A DNA stretch of 64,000 nt from contig JBEKPS010000001.1 of the NCBI GenBank assembly GCA_049520515.1, forward strand, positions 248,001 through 312,000, read 5' to 3'. The notes beneath the pieces are model-generated. The model saw only the letters and a list, made by a program, of their open reading frames with translations. It made no database searches and was not told where the DNA came from. Positions 57,759 to 64,000 of the stretch are shown here, piece after piece; position 1 is the first letter of the stretch, and each line of letters starts with the position of its first letter. Made by a program: the position numbers and the translations under genes. The stretch is from JAFAMS01 sp049520515. GTDB lineage: Bacteria; Vulcanimicrobiota; Vulcanimicrobiia; Vulcanimicrobiales; Vulcanimicrobiaceae.

Positions 57759-58556
57759 CTGCGAGCCCGCGGACTTCGTCCGAAGCGCCGGCTCGGTCAA
57801 CATTTTCTCATCGACGGCGCGATCGCGCAGCGGATTGCGACGCTCACGCTCGATGGCGGCGGCTCGCGCATCCTCGAAATCGGCGCCGGAACGGGTGCGC
57901 TAACGGTCGCATTGCGCGAACGCGGCGCGACGGTTACGGCGATCGAGATCGATCCGTCCCTCGTCCAACTGCTTCGCGAACGTCGCGATCTGGATGGCGT
58001 CGAGATCGTCGAGGCGGACGCGATGCGTTTCTCGTTTGACGACTACGCGTCGCGCGGAGCGTGGCGGCTCGCTGCGAATTTGCCGTACAACGTCGGCACG
58101 CCACTCGTCGCCGAGATCTCGAAGTTGCGCAATCCCCCCGAGCGTATGGTCGTGATGTTGCAAAAAGACGTCGTCGATCGGCTCGTGGCTCGACCATCGA
58201 CGGCTGCGTACGGGAGCTTGAGCATCATCGTGGCGGCGCGCATGCAAGTGCATCGCGCATTCACGATCGGACGCTCGCATTTCTATCCACGTCCGAACGT
58301 TGATTCATCCGTCGTCGTCTTGGAGCCGCTCCGGTCCCGGCCGAATATCGACGATTTCGAGCGATTCGATAGGGTCGTGAAGGCTGCGTTCGCATACCGT
58401 CGTAAGACCCTCGCGAACAGCCTGTCACACGCGCTCCAAATTCCTCGCGAGCGTACCGTTGCCGCGCTGAAGCGCCTCGAGCTCGATCCGGAGACCCGTG
58501 CAGAACAATTGGACCTTACGGCGTTTGCCGAACTCACCCGCGAGCTGGCCGGCTGA
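57759..58556 (+). CDS. ksgA: 16S rRNA dimethyladenosine transferase
   Basis: About 265 residues. Dimethylates A1518/A1519. GLRPKRRLGQHFLID is the classical N-terminus, followed by motif I LEIGAGTGALTVAL, IEIDPSLVQLL, VEADAMRF and the catalytic NLPY in RLAANLPYNVGTPL, then FYPRPNVDSSVVVL and KAAFAYRRKTLANSL. There is no ATG, GTG or TTG in frame before the TTG at 57912, which would delete motif I and is inside the fold. A CTG at 57759 gives the expected start (RARGLRPKRRLG), so a CTG or another rare start is used. Confidence 0.9.
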   Translation: MRARGLRPKRRLGQHFLIDGAIAQRIATLTLDGGGSRILEIGAGTGALTVALRERGATVTAIEIDPSLVQLLRERRDLDGVEIVEADAMRFSFDDYASRGAWRLAANLPYNVGTPLVAEISKLRNPPERMVVMLQKDVVDRLVARPSTAAYGSLSIIVAARMQVHRAFTIGRSHFYPRPNVDSSVVVLEPLRSRPNIDDFERFDRVVKAAFAYRRKTLANSLSHALQIPRERTVAALKRLELDPETRAEQLDLTAFAELTRELAG

Positions 58557-59247
58557 CGCATTTCCGATTTGGGCGTCGATCCTTGCGCTGATCGCCGCAT
58601 TCGCAATCTACATCGCCTCGATCGTCTACCTGGTTCGCGCGTTCGGGATCTCGGCGCACGCGATTCGCGCCGTCGAGCTCACGCAAGGAATCGTCGAAGC
58701 GCAAGTGGTCAGCTACATTCCGATCATCGTGTACATCGCGATCGTGCTGCCGTTGCTGGCGAAACGCCCGCTCGGCGCGATTCTCGGGCCGTTCCATGCA
58801 CGGCAGATCTTCGCGGGGCTCGTAGGAGCAATCCTAATGTGGCTTGCCGTCACGATCGTCGGGGCGATTCAAGCCGGATTCATCGGGCACCAACCGACGC
58901 AAACCGCCATAAAGCTCTTCGAAAACGCGAAGCCCAGCTTTTGGCTTGACGTGATGGCGATCGTCGCTATTACGCTCGCGCCGTTCGCAGAAGAGCTCGT
59001 GTTTCGCGGCTTTATTTTCAACGCGCTGTGGAAGCGTCTGCCGTTTTCGCTCTCGGCGCTGGTAAGCGGGATACTCTTCGGCGCAGCGCACGGACAGGTC
59101 GCAGGCATTGCGCCGCTCGCAGCCGGCGGGTTCGTCCTGGCAACGGTGTATGCGCGCAGCGGCTCGCTGTGGTCGTCGATGATCGCGCACGGGACGTTCA
59201 ACGGGATCACGCTCGCGCTGTTGCTTCTCGCTGGAATAAAGACGTAA
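58498..59247 (+). CDS. CPBP-family intramembrane metalloprotease
   Basis: Up to 249 residues, about seven membrane helices. The CPBP (CAAX protease and bacteriocin-processing) motifs are present: EELVFRGFIF (the EExxxR), FGAAHGQV and IAHGTFNGI. Such enzymes cleave prenylated or small membrane peptides, or confer bacteriocin immunity. The start is uncertain: the GTG at 58498 overlaps ksgA by 59 bases; a TTG at 58525 is another option, and the clearly membrane part begins near 58558. Confidence 0.88.
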   Translation: MQNNWTLRRLPNSPASWPADAFPIWASILALIAAFAIYIASIVYLVRAFGISAHAIRAVELTQGIVEAQVVSYIPIIVYIAIVLPLLAKRPLGAILGPFHARQIFAGLVGAILMWLAVTIVGAIQAGFIGHQPTQTAIKLFENAKPSFWLDVMAIVAITLAPFAEELVFRGFIFNALWKRLPFSLSALVSGILFGAAHGQVAGIAPLAAGGFVLATVYARSGSLWSSMIAHGTFNGITLALLLLAGIKT

Positions 59248-59249
59248 GC

Positions 59250-60236
59250 ATGCGGCTCGCGGTCGATGCGCTCAATCTGCGCAACGATCGGCGCGGAATG
59301 GGCAGAGTCGTTCGCAGCGTCCTGCGTGTCGCGGCGAGCGAAGGCGTCGAGGTCACGCTGCTCAGCATCGAGCGGCCGACGCGCAGCGCGAAGCGGCGCG
59401 ATGCCTACGACGTCATCTGGTATCCATGGAACGGAATTCGTTTTCGCGCAGCCGCGCCGTCACTCGCGCACATCCACGACACCTTTGCGTTGCACGAGCG
59501 CGTCAACTGGATCGCGCGCCGCCGCGTGCGCAAGCCGCTCTGGCGTGCGGCGCGCGAAGCAGATCGGATCGCGACTGATTCGGCGTGGAGCGCGATGCAG
59601 ATACAGCGCGAGCTGCGCGTGCGTCCGCAGCGGATTATCAGCATACCGCTTGAACCCGACGCGTTCTTTAGCCCCGGTGAACCAGAATCGCCGCAGACGC
59701 TGCCTCCTTCACCGTACGTGCTGATGGTCGGAGCCGGCGAACCGCGCAAGAACGCCCGCTTTTTGGTCGAGGCCTTCGCTGACGCATTTGCCGCTCGCGA
59801 CGTACGGCTCGTCGTGGTCGGTTCGCTCGCACCGGACGCGGAGCGCGAAGCGCGTGCGCGCGGCCTGGGACTTCATATCGAGACCGGGATCGACGATGCC
59901 CGGCTGCGCGATCTCTATCGCGGTGCCGCCTGCGTCGCCGTTCCGTCACTTGCCGAAGGCTTTGGGCTCGTCGTGGTCGAGGCGCAAGCCTGTGGCGCAC
60001 CTGTCATCGCTTCGAATGCGAGCTCGTTACCCGAAGCCGCGGGCAACGCCGCGCTACTCGTCGACCCGCGCGATCACGACGGCTGGCGCAACACGCTCCG
60101 CGAGGTCGTCGACGATGAAAGTGTCGCGCTACGCTTGCGCGCGCTCGGAGTCGCTCGATTCGGCTTCGGACGGCGCGATGAATCGGCGCGCACCATTCTC
60201 GCTGCGCTGCGCGATCTCGCCGACCATCGCGCGTAA
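59250..60236 (+). CDS. family GT4 glycosyltransferase
   Basis: 328 residues. Opens RLAVDALNLRNDRRGMGRVVRSVLR, typical of mannosyl-type GT4 enzymes; LAHIHDTFALHE, ATDSAWSAMQIQRE, YVLMVGAGEPRKNARFLVEAFA, VVVGSLAPDAE and the donor-binding SLAEGFGLVVVEAQACGAPVIASNASSLPE follow. It probably works in polysaccharide or glycan synthesis. ATG two bases after the CPBP stop. Its 3' end overlaps the convergent glycosyltransferase by 108 bases, an exceptionally long tail-to-tail overlap. Confidence 0.92.
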   Translation: MRLAVDALNLRNDRRGMGRVVRSVLRVAASEGVEVTLLSIERPTRSAKRRDAYDVIWYPWNGIRFRAAAPSLAHIHDTFALHERVNWIARRRVRKPLWRAAREADRIATDSAWSAMQIQRELRVRPQRIISIPLEPDAFFSPGEPESPQTLPPSPYVLMVGAGEPRKNARFLVEAFADAFAARDVRLVVVGSLAPDAEREARARGLGLHIETGIDDARLRDLYRGAACVAVPSLAEGFGLVVVEAQACGAPVIASNASSLPEAAGNAALLVDPRDHDGWRNTLREVVDDESVALRLRALGVARFGFGRRDESARTILAALRDLADHRA

Positions 60237-61277
60237 GCGACCGATAAAGCGCGCCGGCGAGAATTGCTCGGCGTGCGCGCGTAAGCGATGCGAATCGAAT
60301 CGCGACGGTTCGAATTCTTTGAGCACCTGCGCGAGCGAATCGGCATTTGGTTCATCGAAGAACACTCCGGTAACGCCGCTCTGGATCGTTTCGAGCGCAC
60401 CGCCCGCGCGTAGCGCAATCGCCGGACGTCCGGCCGCCGCTGCCTCGAGCGGTACGAGGCCAAAATCTTCTTCTCCGGGCACGATCACGGCGCGCGCCGC
60501 GCCGACGAGCGCGTTGATTTGCTCGTCCGGAACGTAACCGAGGACCTCAGTCGTCGTCCCGCGCGCGTGTGCGCGCAAGGCTTCAAGTGCGGGTCCGCTG
60601 CCGGCGACGCGAAGCTTCACGCCCGCGAGCGCAGCCGCGTCAATCGCACGATCGATCGCTTTATACGGTAGCAGTCGCGAAAGAACGAGAAAATAGTCAC
60701 CCTCACCGGAGCCGAGCGTAAAGCGGTCGACGTCGGCGGGACACGGGAGAACGAAGGCTTCGCGCCCGTAATAGCGGCGCACGCGCTCCGCAACGTTGCG
60801 CGAATTTGCAATGAATGCGGTTGGGCGCAGCGCCGCACGCCGGTCCCACGCGGCAAGCGACGCGATCAGTGGGCGCGCGATGGTACGCATGCCGAAACCA
60901 CCAACGTAACGATCGTACGCGAAAAGAAAGCGGCTCGGCGTGTTGATGTAGCATACGTGGACGGCACCCGGCGCGGTGCGAACGCCCTTCGCCCAAGCAG
61001 TCGTCGAGCTGATGACGAGATTGTACGCGGATAAATCGAAGCTCTCGAACGCCGCGGGATAGAACGGCGCCAGCGCACGAAAGACGCGGTTGCCCAGTGG
61101 CACGTGCTGCAGAAACGACGTGTGCACGCGGTTTGCAGCCACAAAATCGCCGCACAGACGCTCGTCGTAAAGCGCAGTGTACACCGGGGCCTCGGGCCAT
61201 GCGCGCGCAATGTGCGCGAAAACGCGCTCGGCGCCGCCGCGCTGATTGAGGTAATCGTGGACGAGCGCGACGCTCAG
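60129..61277 (-). CDS. family GT4 glycosyltransferase
   Basis: 382 residues. Reading from the usual start codons gives MYTALYDER at 61184, but in-frame sequence upstream encodes VALVHDYLNQRGGAERVFAH, the standard GT4 N-terminus. The start is a CTG at 61277 overlapping the M16-type gene stop as CTGA. Other motifs: CYINTPSRFLFAYDRYVGG, FIANSRNVAERVRRYYGRE, LVLSRLLPYKAIDRAIDA and VIVPGEEDFGLVPLEAAAAGRPAIAL. The family often transfers mannose or rhamnose in exopolysaccharide synthesis. The last 36 codons, an acidic Ser/Glu-rich tail, overlap the opposite gene. Confidence 0.92.
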   Translation of the reverse strand: MSVALVHDYLNQRGGAERVFAHIARAWPEAPVYTALYDERLCGDFVAANRVHTSFLQHVPLGNRVFRALAPFYPAAFESFDLSAYNLVISSTTAWAKGVRTAPGAVHVCYINTPSRFLFAYDRYVGGFGMRTIARPLIASLAAWDRRAALRPTAFIANSRNVAERVRRYYGREAFVLPCPADVDRFTLGSGEGDYFLVLSRLLPYKAIDRAIDAAALAGVKLRVAGSGPALEALRAHARGTTTEVLGYVPDEQINALVGAARAVIVPGEEDFGLVPLEAAAAGRPAIALRAGGALETIQSGVTGVFFDEPNADSLAQVLKEFEPSRFDSHRLRAHAEQFSPARFIGRLRAMVGEIAQRSENGARRFIAPSEAESSDSERAQA

Positions 61278-62578
61278 TGCTGGTCTTGCGTCGTACGCGG
61301 CAAAACGAGCGCGAACGTATACTTCTGCAGGTATACTTTGACGACGCGCTGCACGTCCGCCGGCGTTACGACATCGATCGCCGCGAGAACGCTATTCGGA
61401 TAGTCGGGATCGAGGCCCATTCGCGCGACCCAGCCGACCAGCGCCGAGCGATCTTCGAGCGTCATGTTGTCGATAACGAACTGGCCCCTCGCCAGCGTTC
61501 GATAGCGCTGGATGACGGTCGGATCCAAGGCTTTGGCAGCCAGCACATCCGTCGCTTGGAATATCTCGCGCCAGCCTGCGGTCGTTCCGATCCCAGTGCC
61601 ACTCGCGTAGATGATGAAATTCGCGGGCTTCACGTCGTACTGATAGATCGCGTTGATCGGACGCAGCAATGCCGGACGGCTAACGATCGAATCAGTTTGA
61701 CCGAGCGTCGACATAATGGATTGCACGACCAGCATTGCTGCAAAATCTTTGGCACCCACCTGAGGCGCGGCAAATCCGACGCCAATCCAAGGTAATGCGA
61801 CGTCCCGATGCGTCACGATGCGCGCCGGCGGATCGGTTGGCGCAAGGATCTGCTGGTTGAGCGACACAGGCGTACCGGCCGGGAGCTGCGCTACGACAGC
61901 TTGCGCCGCGCGCGCGACATCTGCGTCGACACGGCCGGCCGCTGCAATGGTCGCGCCGCCGCTTCGATAGTTGTCCGACCAGAATTTCTTCAGGGCCGCG
62001 GAGCTCGCGTTCGAAACGATCGAGAGCGAACCAAGCGGTGCGTATCCCGCGCCGCTGCCCGTGTAATAGGAACGCCGCAGCATCTCGGAAAGCACGCCGA
62101 AGGGACTCTCATCGGCGTCGATGATTCGTGATGCGAGCGTCTTTCGTGCGCGCGAAATCGTCGCGTGCGAGAAATCCGGTGCGGCAAGTGCGCCGCCCAA
62201 GAGCGCGAGCGCGGCGCGAATCGTCGCGGGCGAACCTTCAACGTAGTAGCGCACGTATTGCGGCTCGACGCTGACGGTCAAATTCGCGCCAACCTCTGCA
62301 ATCGCCGCGCGTAAGGGCATCGGGCGCTCGCCGGTCGCCACCGGCGTTTGCGCGACGACCTCGCCGAGCAACGCTGCAAAACCGTTCTGCTGGCTGGCTT
62401 GGCGATCGAGGCCGCCAGGAAGGATGATCTGCACGCCGGCTAACGTGGCGTTCAGATCGACCTGCGCCGGGACGTTTTCAATCATGGTCGTCGCCGGATA
62501 GCGGTCGACGGAGGCTGCGGCCGGCGTAGCGAGGGCAGCCGTAACCGCGAACGAGAGCGCGAGGACGGAACGCATCAT
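61274..62578 (-). CDS. M16-family peptidase homologue without catalytic site, copy 2
   Basis: 434 residues with a signal peptide (SVLALSFAVTAALATPAAA). M16-like architecture: VDLNATLAGVQIILPGG, two repeats ending LKKFWSDNYRSGGATIAAAGRVDADVARAAQAVV and VVTPADVQRVVKVYLQKYTFALVLP. The zinc motif HxxEH is not present anywhere, so the protein cannot be a metalloprotease. It probably pairs with copy 1 in a periplasmic complex, as the non-catalytic half of two-subunit M16 enzymes does. ATG overlaps the stop of copy 1 (ATGA). Confidence 0.8.
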   Translation of the reverse strand: MMRSVLALSFAVTAALATPAAASVDRYPATTMIENVPAQVDLNATLAGVQIILPGGLDRQASQQNGFAALLGEVVAQTPVATGERPMPLRAAIAEVGANLTVSVEPQYVRYYVEGSPATIRAALALLGGALAAPDFSHATISRARKTLASRIIDADESPFGVLSEMLRRSYYTGSGAGYAPLGSLSIVSNASSAALKKFWSDNYRSGGATIAAAGRVDADVARAAQAVVAQLPAGTPVSLNQQILAPTDPPARIVTHRDVALPWIGVGFAAPQVGAKDFAAMLVVQSIMSTLGQTDSIVSRPALLRPINAIYQYDVKPANFIIYASGTGIGTTAGWREIFQATDVLAAKALDPTVIQRYRTLARGQFVIDNMTLEDRSALVGWVARMGLDPDYPNSVLAAIDVVTPADVQRVVKVYLQKYTFALVLPRTTQDQH

Positions 62579-63858
62579 TTCGACTGCACCTGGAGCTCGG
62601 CCGTCGCGGGCGGCGGTGCGGTCAGATACTTGGCGACCGTTTCGGCAACCATGTCGGGTGTCAGCGCATGAATGGATGCAATATAGCGCCCTGCATCAAG
62701 ATCCGCGCCCGGCGCATACGCCGCGTCCCCTTCGAGTGAATACCATCCGAAATTGTCAGCCAGCGCAAGCGGTGTCGAGACGTCGCTCATGACGTGATAC
62801 TCGAATAAGCGCCGCGCGGCCTCAAAGCTTTGCTTGTCGAGTGGTTTGCGCATCGACGCGAGTGCAGTTTCAATTTTCGCGCGCGCAGCGGTAGCTTGCC
62901 CCCCGGTCGCCTCGACGTAGAAAACGCCCGGATCGTAGTACGTGACGTACTGCGCGTCGATCGACGCGTCGATGTCGTCGAGCTGGCGCGAAACGACACC
63001 GGAATCCGGATCGAAGAGATAATCAGCCACGAAATCAAGTGCCGTCGCAGCCCGTTCGTCTTTGATCGGCGGTCCCGTCCAGGCAAAGCCAAAACCCGGA
63101 ACCGGCCCATTGCGCACGACACTCTGCGGCGCCGTCGAGACAATGCTCGAGAAATCAGCGGCGGGTTCAGGCGCACTTGTATCGGTACGCCCGGCAACGG
63201 CCTCATCGGCCAACTGCTCGTCGACGCTTCCGGTCAAGACGATCGTCGCGTTCGACGCGCGAAATGCGCGGGTTGCGAAGGTCCGCAAGTCGTCCAGCGT
63301 GAGCGACATGATGGTGCTTGAATCGACCGGCGAGTAATGATCGGGACCGCTTTTGAAGAGCGTTTCGAACAGCGCTTCGCGCAGCGTCTCGGACGGCTGC
63401 GTTATGTCACGCAGCCGCGTGTCGGTTCGCACTTCTGCAAGCGCGCGCGTGCGTCCATCGTCGTTAAGAACCGGCGTGAAGTACACGCCGCTCATCGTTC
63501 GCAAGACGCGTGCTGCCTCGGTCGCAGGGACGAGCGCTGAAATCTCTATCGTTTGCGGATAGACGTTGACGCTAAAGCGACCGCCGACTTCGGCGACGAG
63601 CACTGCAAGCGGTGTCCCGGTCAGCGGCTGCGAGGCGGCCACCGTCAACGCGGCCAAATTCGCCAGGCCGGGCTTCGGCGTGGCGTCAAAGCCGATCGAC
63701 GGCGCGCGGAACCACAACTCGATTGCAGCGACCGGCGATCCGCTGAGCGGACGCACGATGCTCGTGACGCCGCTGGGCAGCTTCTTCGTCGTGGCCGAGG
63801 GACCGAATGCGGCTCCAAAAAGGAACACCGCCGCGAGTACGACCGCCGCGCGGTGCAT
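62575..63858 (-). CDS. M16-family peptidase homologue without catalytic site, copy 1
   Basis: 427 residues, signal peptide (AAVVLAAVFLFGAAFG). The start of the mature part TKKLPSGVTSIVRPLSGSPVAAIELWFRAPSIGFD is the M16 entry strand, and the region that should hold HxxEH reads PGLANLAALTVAASQPLTG, without histidine or glutamate. Later blocks DDLRTFATRAFRASNATIVLTGSVD and ALTPDMVAETVAKYLTAPPPATAELQVQ fit the family. Both copies being dead is notable, since normally one partner is active; an active subunit may be encoded outside the window. Confidence 0.8.
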   Translation of the reverse strand: MHRAAVVLAAVFLFGAAFGPSATTKKLPSGVTSIVRPLSGSPVAAIELWFRAPSIGFDATPKPGLANLAALTVAASQPLTGTPLAVLVAEVGGRFSVNVYPQTIEISALVPATEAARVLRTMSGVYFTPVLNDDGRTRALAEVRTDTRLRDITQPSETLREALFETLFKSGPDHYSPVDSSTIMSLTLDDLRTFATRAFRASNATIVLTGSVDEQLADEAVAGRTDTSAPEPAADFSSIVSTAPQSVVRNGPVPGFGFAWTGPPIKDERAATALDFVADYLFDPDSGVVSRQLDDIDASIDAQYVTYYDPGVFYVEATGGQATAARAKIETALASMRKPLDKQSFEAARRLFEYHVMSDVSTPLALADNFGWYSLEGDAAYAPGADLDAGRYIASIHALTPDMVAETVAKYLTAPPPATAELQVQSK

Positions 63859-63865
63859 CAGTGGC

Positions 63866-64000
63866 TCAGGCCGGCTCGGGCGAGATGTTCGGCGGAAGTC
63901 GCTTTGGCTTATCGGTGACCGGATCGGACTCGACGGGGACGGCAGCTGCAGCGGGAAGCTCGGCGGGCGGCTCCGCTGATTCGACTACACGCGGATACGG
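63866..64000 (-). CDS. C-terminal tail of an unidentified gene (cut by the window edge)
   Basis: Only the last 44 codons are inside the window, reading Pro/Glu/Ala-rich sequence that ends KRLPPNISPEPA and stops at TGA 63866-63868, 7 bases before the M16 copy 1 start. Low-complexity tail; no function can be read from it. The tight spacing suggests that it leads the operon containing the two M16-like genes. Confidence 0.6.
   Translation of the reverse strand, partial: PYPRVVESAEPPAELPAAAAVPVESDPVTDKPKRLPPNISPEPA

Noticed and set aside
1..64000. tRNA, rRNA, prophage, insertion sequence or integron features
   Set aside because: Gaps between genes are too short (at most about 220 bases) and none shows a cloverleaf, transposase or attachment-site pattern.

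Overview
The window reads as a chromosomal segment of a GC-rich, outer-membrane-bearing bacterium. TonB/ExbB/ExbD genes, periplasmic c-type cytochrome and Tat-exported enzymes, and PBP1A support a diderm. Gene orders such as rimP-nusA-ylxR-infB-rbfA-nrnA-truB-ribF and accB-accC-nusB-PBP1A-xseAB-tlyA-nadK-recN are housekeeping arrangements. My best guess is an uncultured, deeply branching phylum such as Eremiobacterota (WPS-2); this is an inference from style and gene content, not a proven placement. Coding density is very high: most neighbours overlap by 1-4 bases, and no gap reaches 300 bases. I see no rRNA, tRNA, insertion sequence, prophage or CRISPR array.

Layout. 1-3.5 kb: a truncated methyltransferase gene, a 7Fe ferredoxin, a SIMPL protein and an unusual membrane-anchored Clp-type ATPase. 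3.5-12.5 kb (minus): TPR protein, TlpA-like thioredoxin, then ribF back to rimP, the transcription/translation operon. 12.5-15.3 kb: a Pro/Thr-rich TonB-like protein divergent from pyruvate kinase. 15.3-24.5 kb (minus): recN, nadK, tlyA, xseB, xseA, PBP1A, nusB, accC and an AccB homologue that has lost the biotinylated lysine. 24.6-26.6 kb: a GAF/HD-GYP signalling protein.

26.7-44.5 kb is the most interesting part. A minus-strand chain encodes a two-subunit Rieske oxygenase, its flavin/[2Fe-2S] reductase, a Rieske ferredoxin, a Tat-exported SoxC-like molybdenum sulfite dehydrogenase and a c-type cytochrome, and runs on by stop/start overlap into folP-folB-folK. Upstream on the same strand lie a response regulator, a TauE/SafE anion exporter, a soluble GAF-PAS histidine kinase and a 99-residue unknown protein. 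Divergent from these is a five-gene sulfonate/nitrate-type ABC importer with two permeases and two ATPases. A one-carbon folate block (folD paralogue, fhs, folD, panB) follows. I read this as a candidate organosulfonate utilisation module: import, oxygenolytic C-S cleavage, sulfite oxidation or export, and perhaps one-carbon capture. The composition resembles methanesulfonate monooxygenase systems, but the substrate is unproven.

44.5-52.7 kb (minus): panB, folC, moaB-moaC (molybdenum cofactor, needed by the SoxC-like enzyme), a small membrane protein, uppP, tonB, two exbD, exbB and a TonB-C/TPR protein. 52.7-56.8 kb (minus): tyrA, aroH, an rRNA pseudouridine synthase, 3-methyladenine glycosylase, an RNase H-like protein and a glycosyltransferase. 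56.8-61.3 kb: a structured leader (possible c-di-AMP riboswitch) before a 3D-domain cell-wall protein, then ksgA, a CPBP protease and two glycosyltransferases. 61.3-64 kb (minus): two catalytically dead M16 peptidase homologues and the tail of a further gene.

A recurring feature is the use of CTG as an apparent start codon, three times inside a CTGA stop/start overlap and once behind a strong Shine-Dalgarno sequence.
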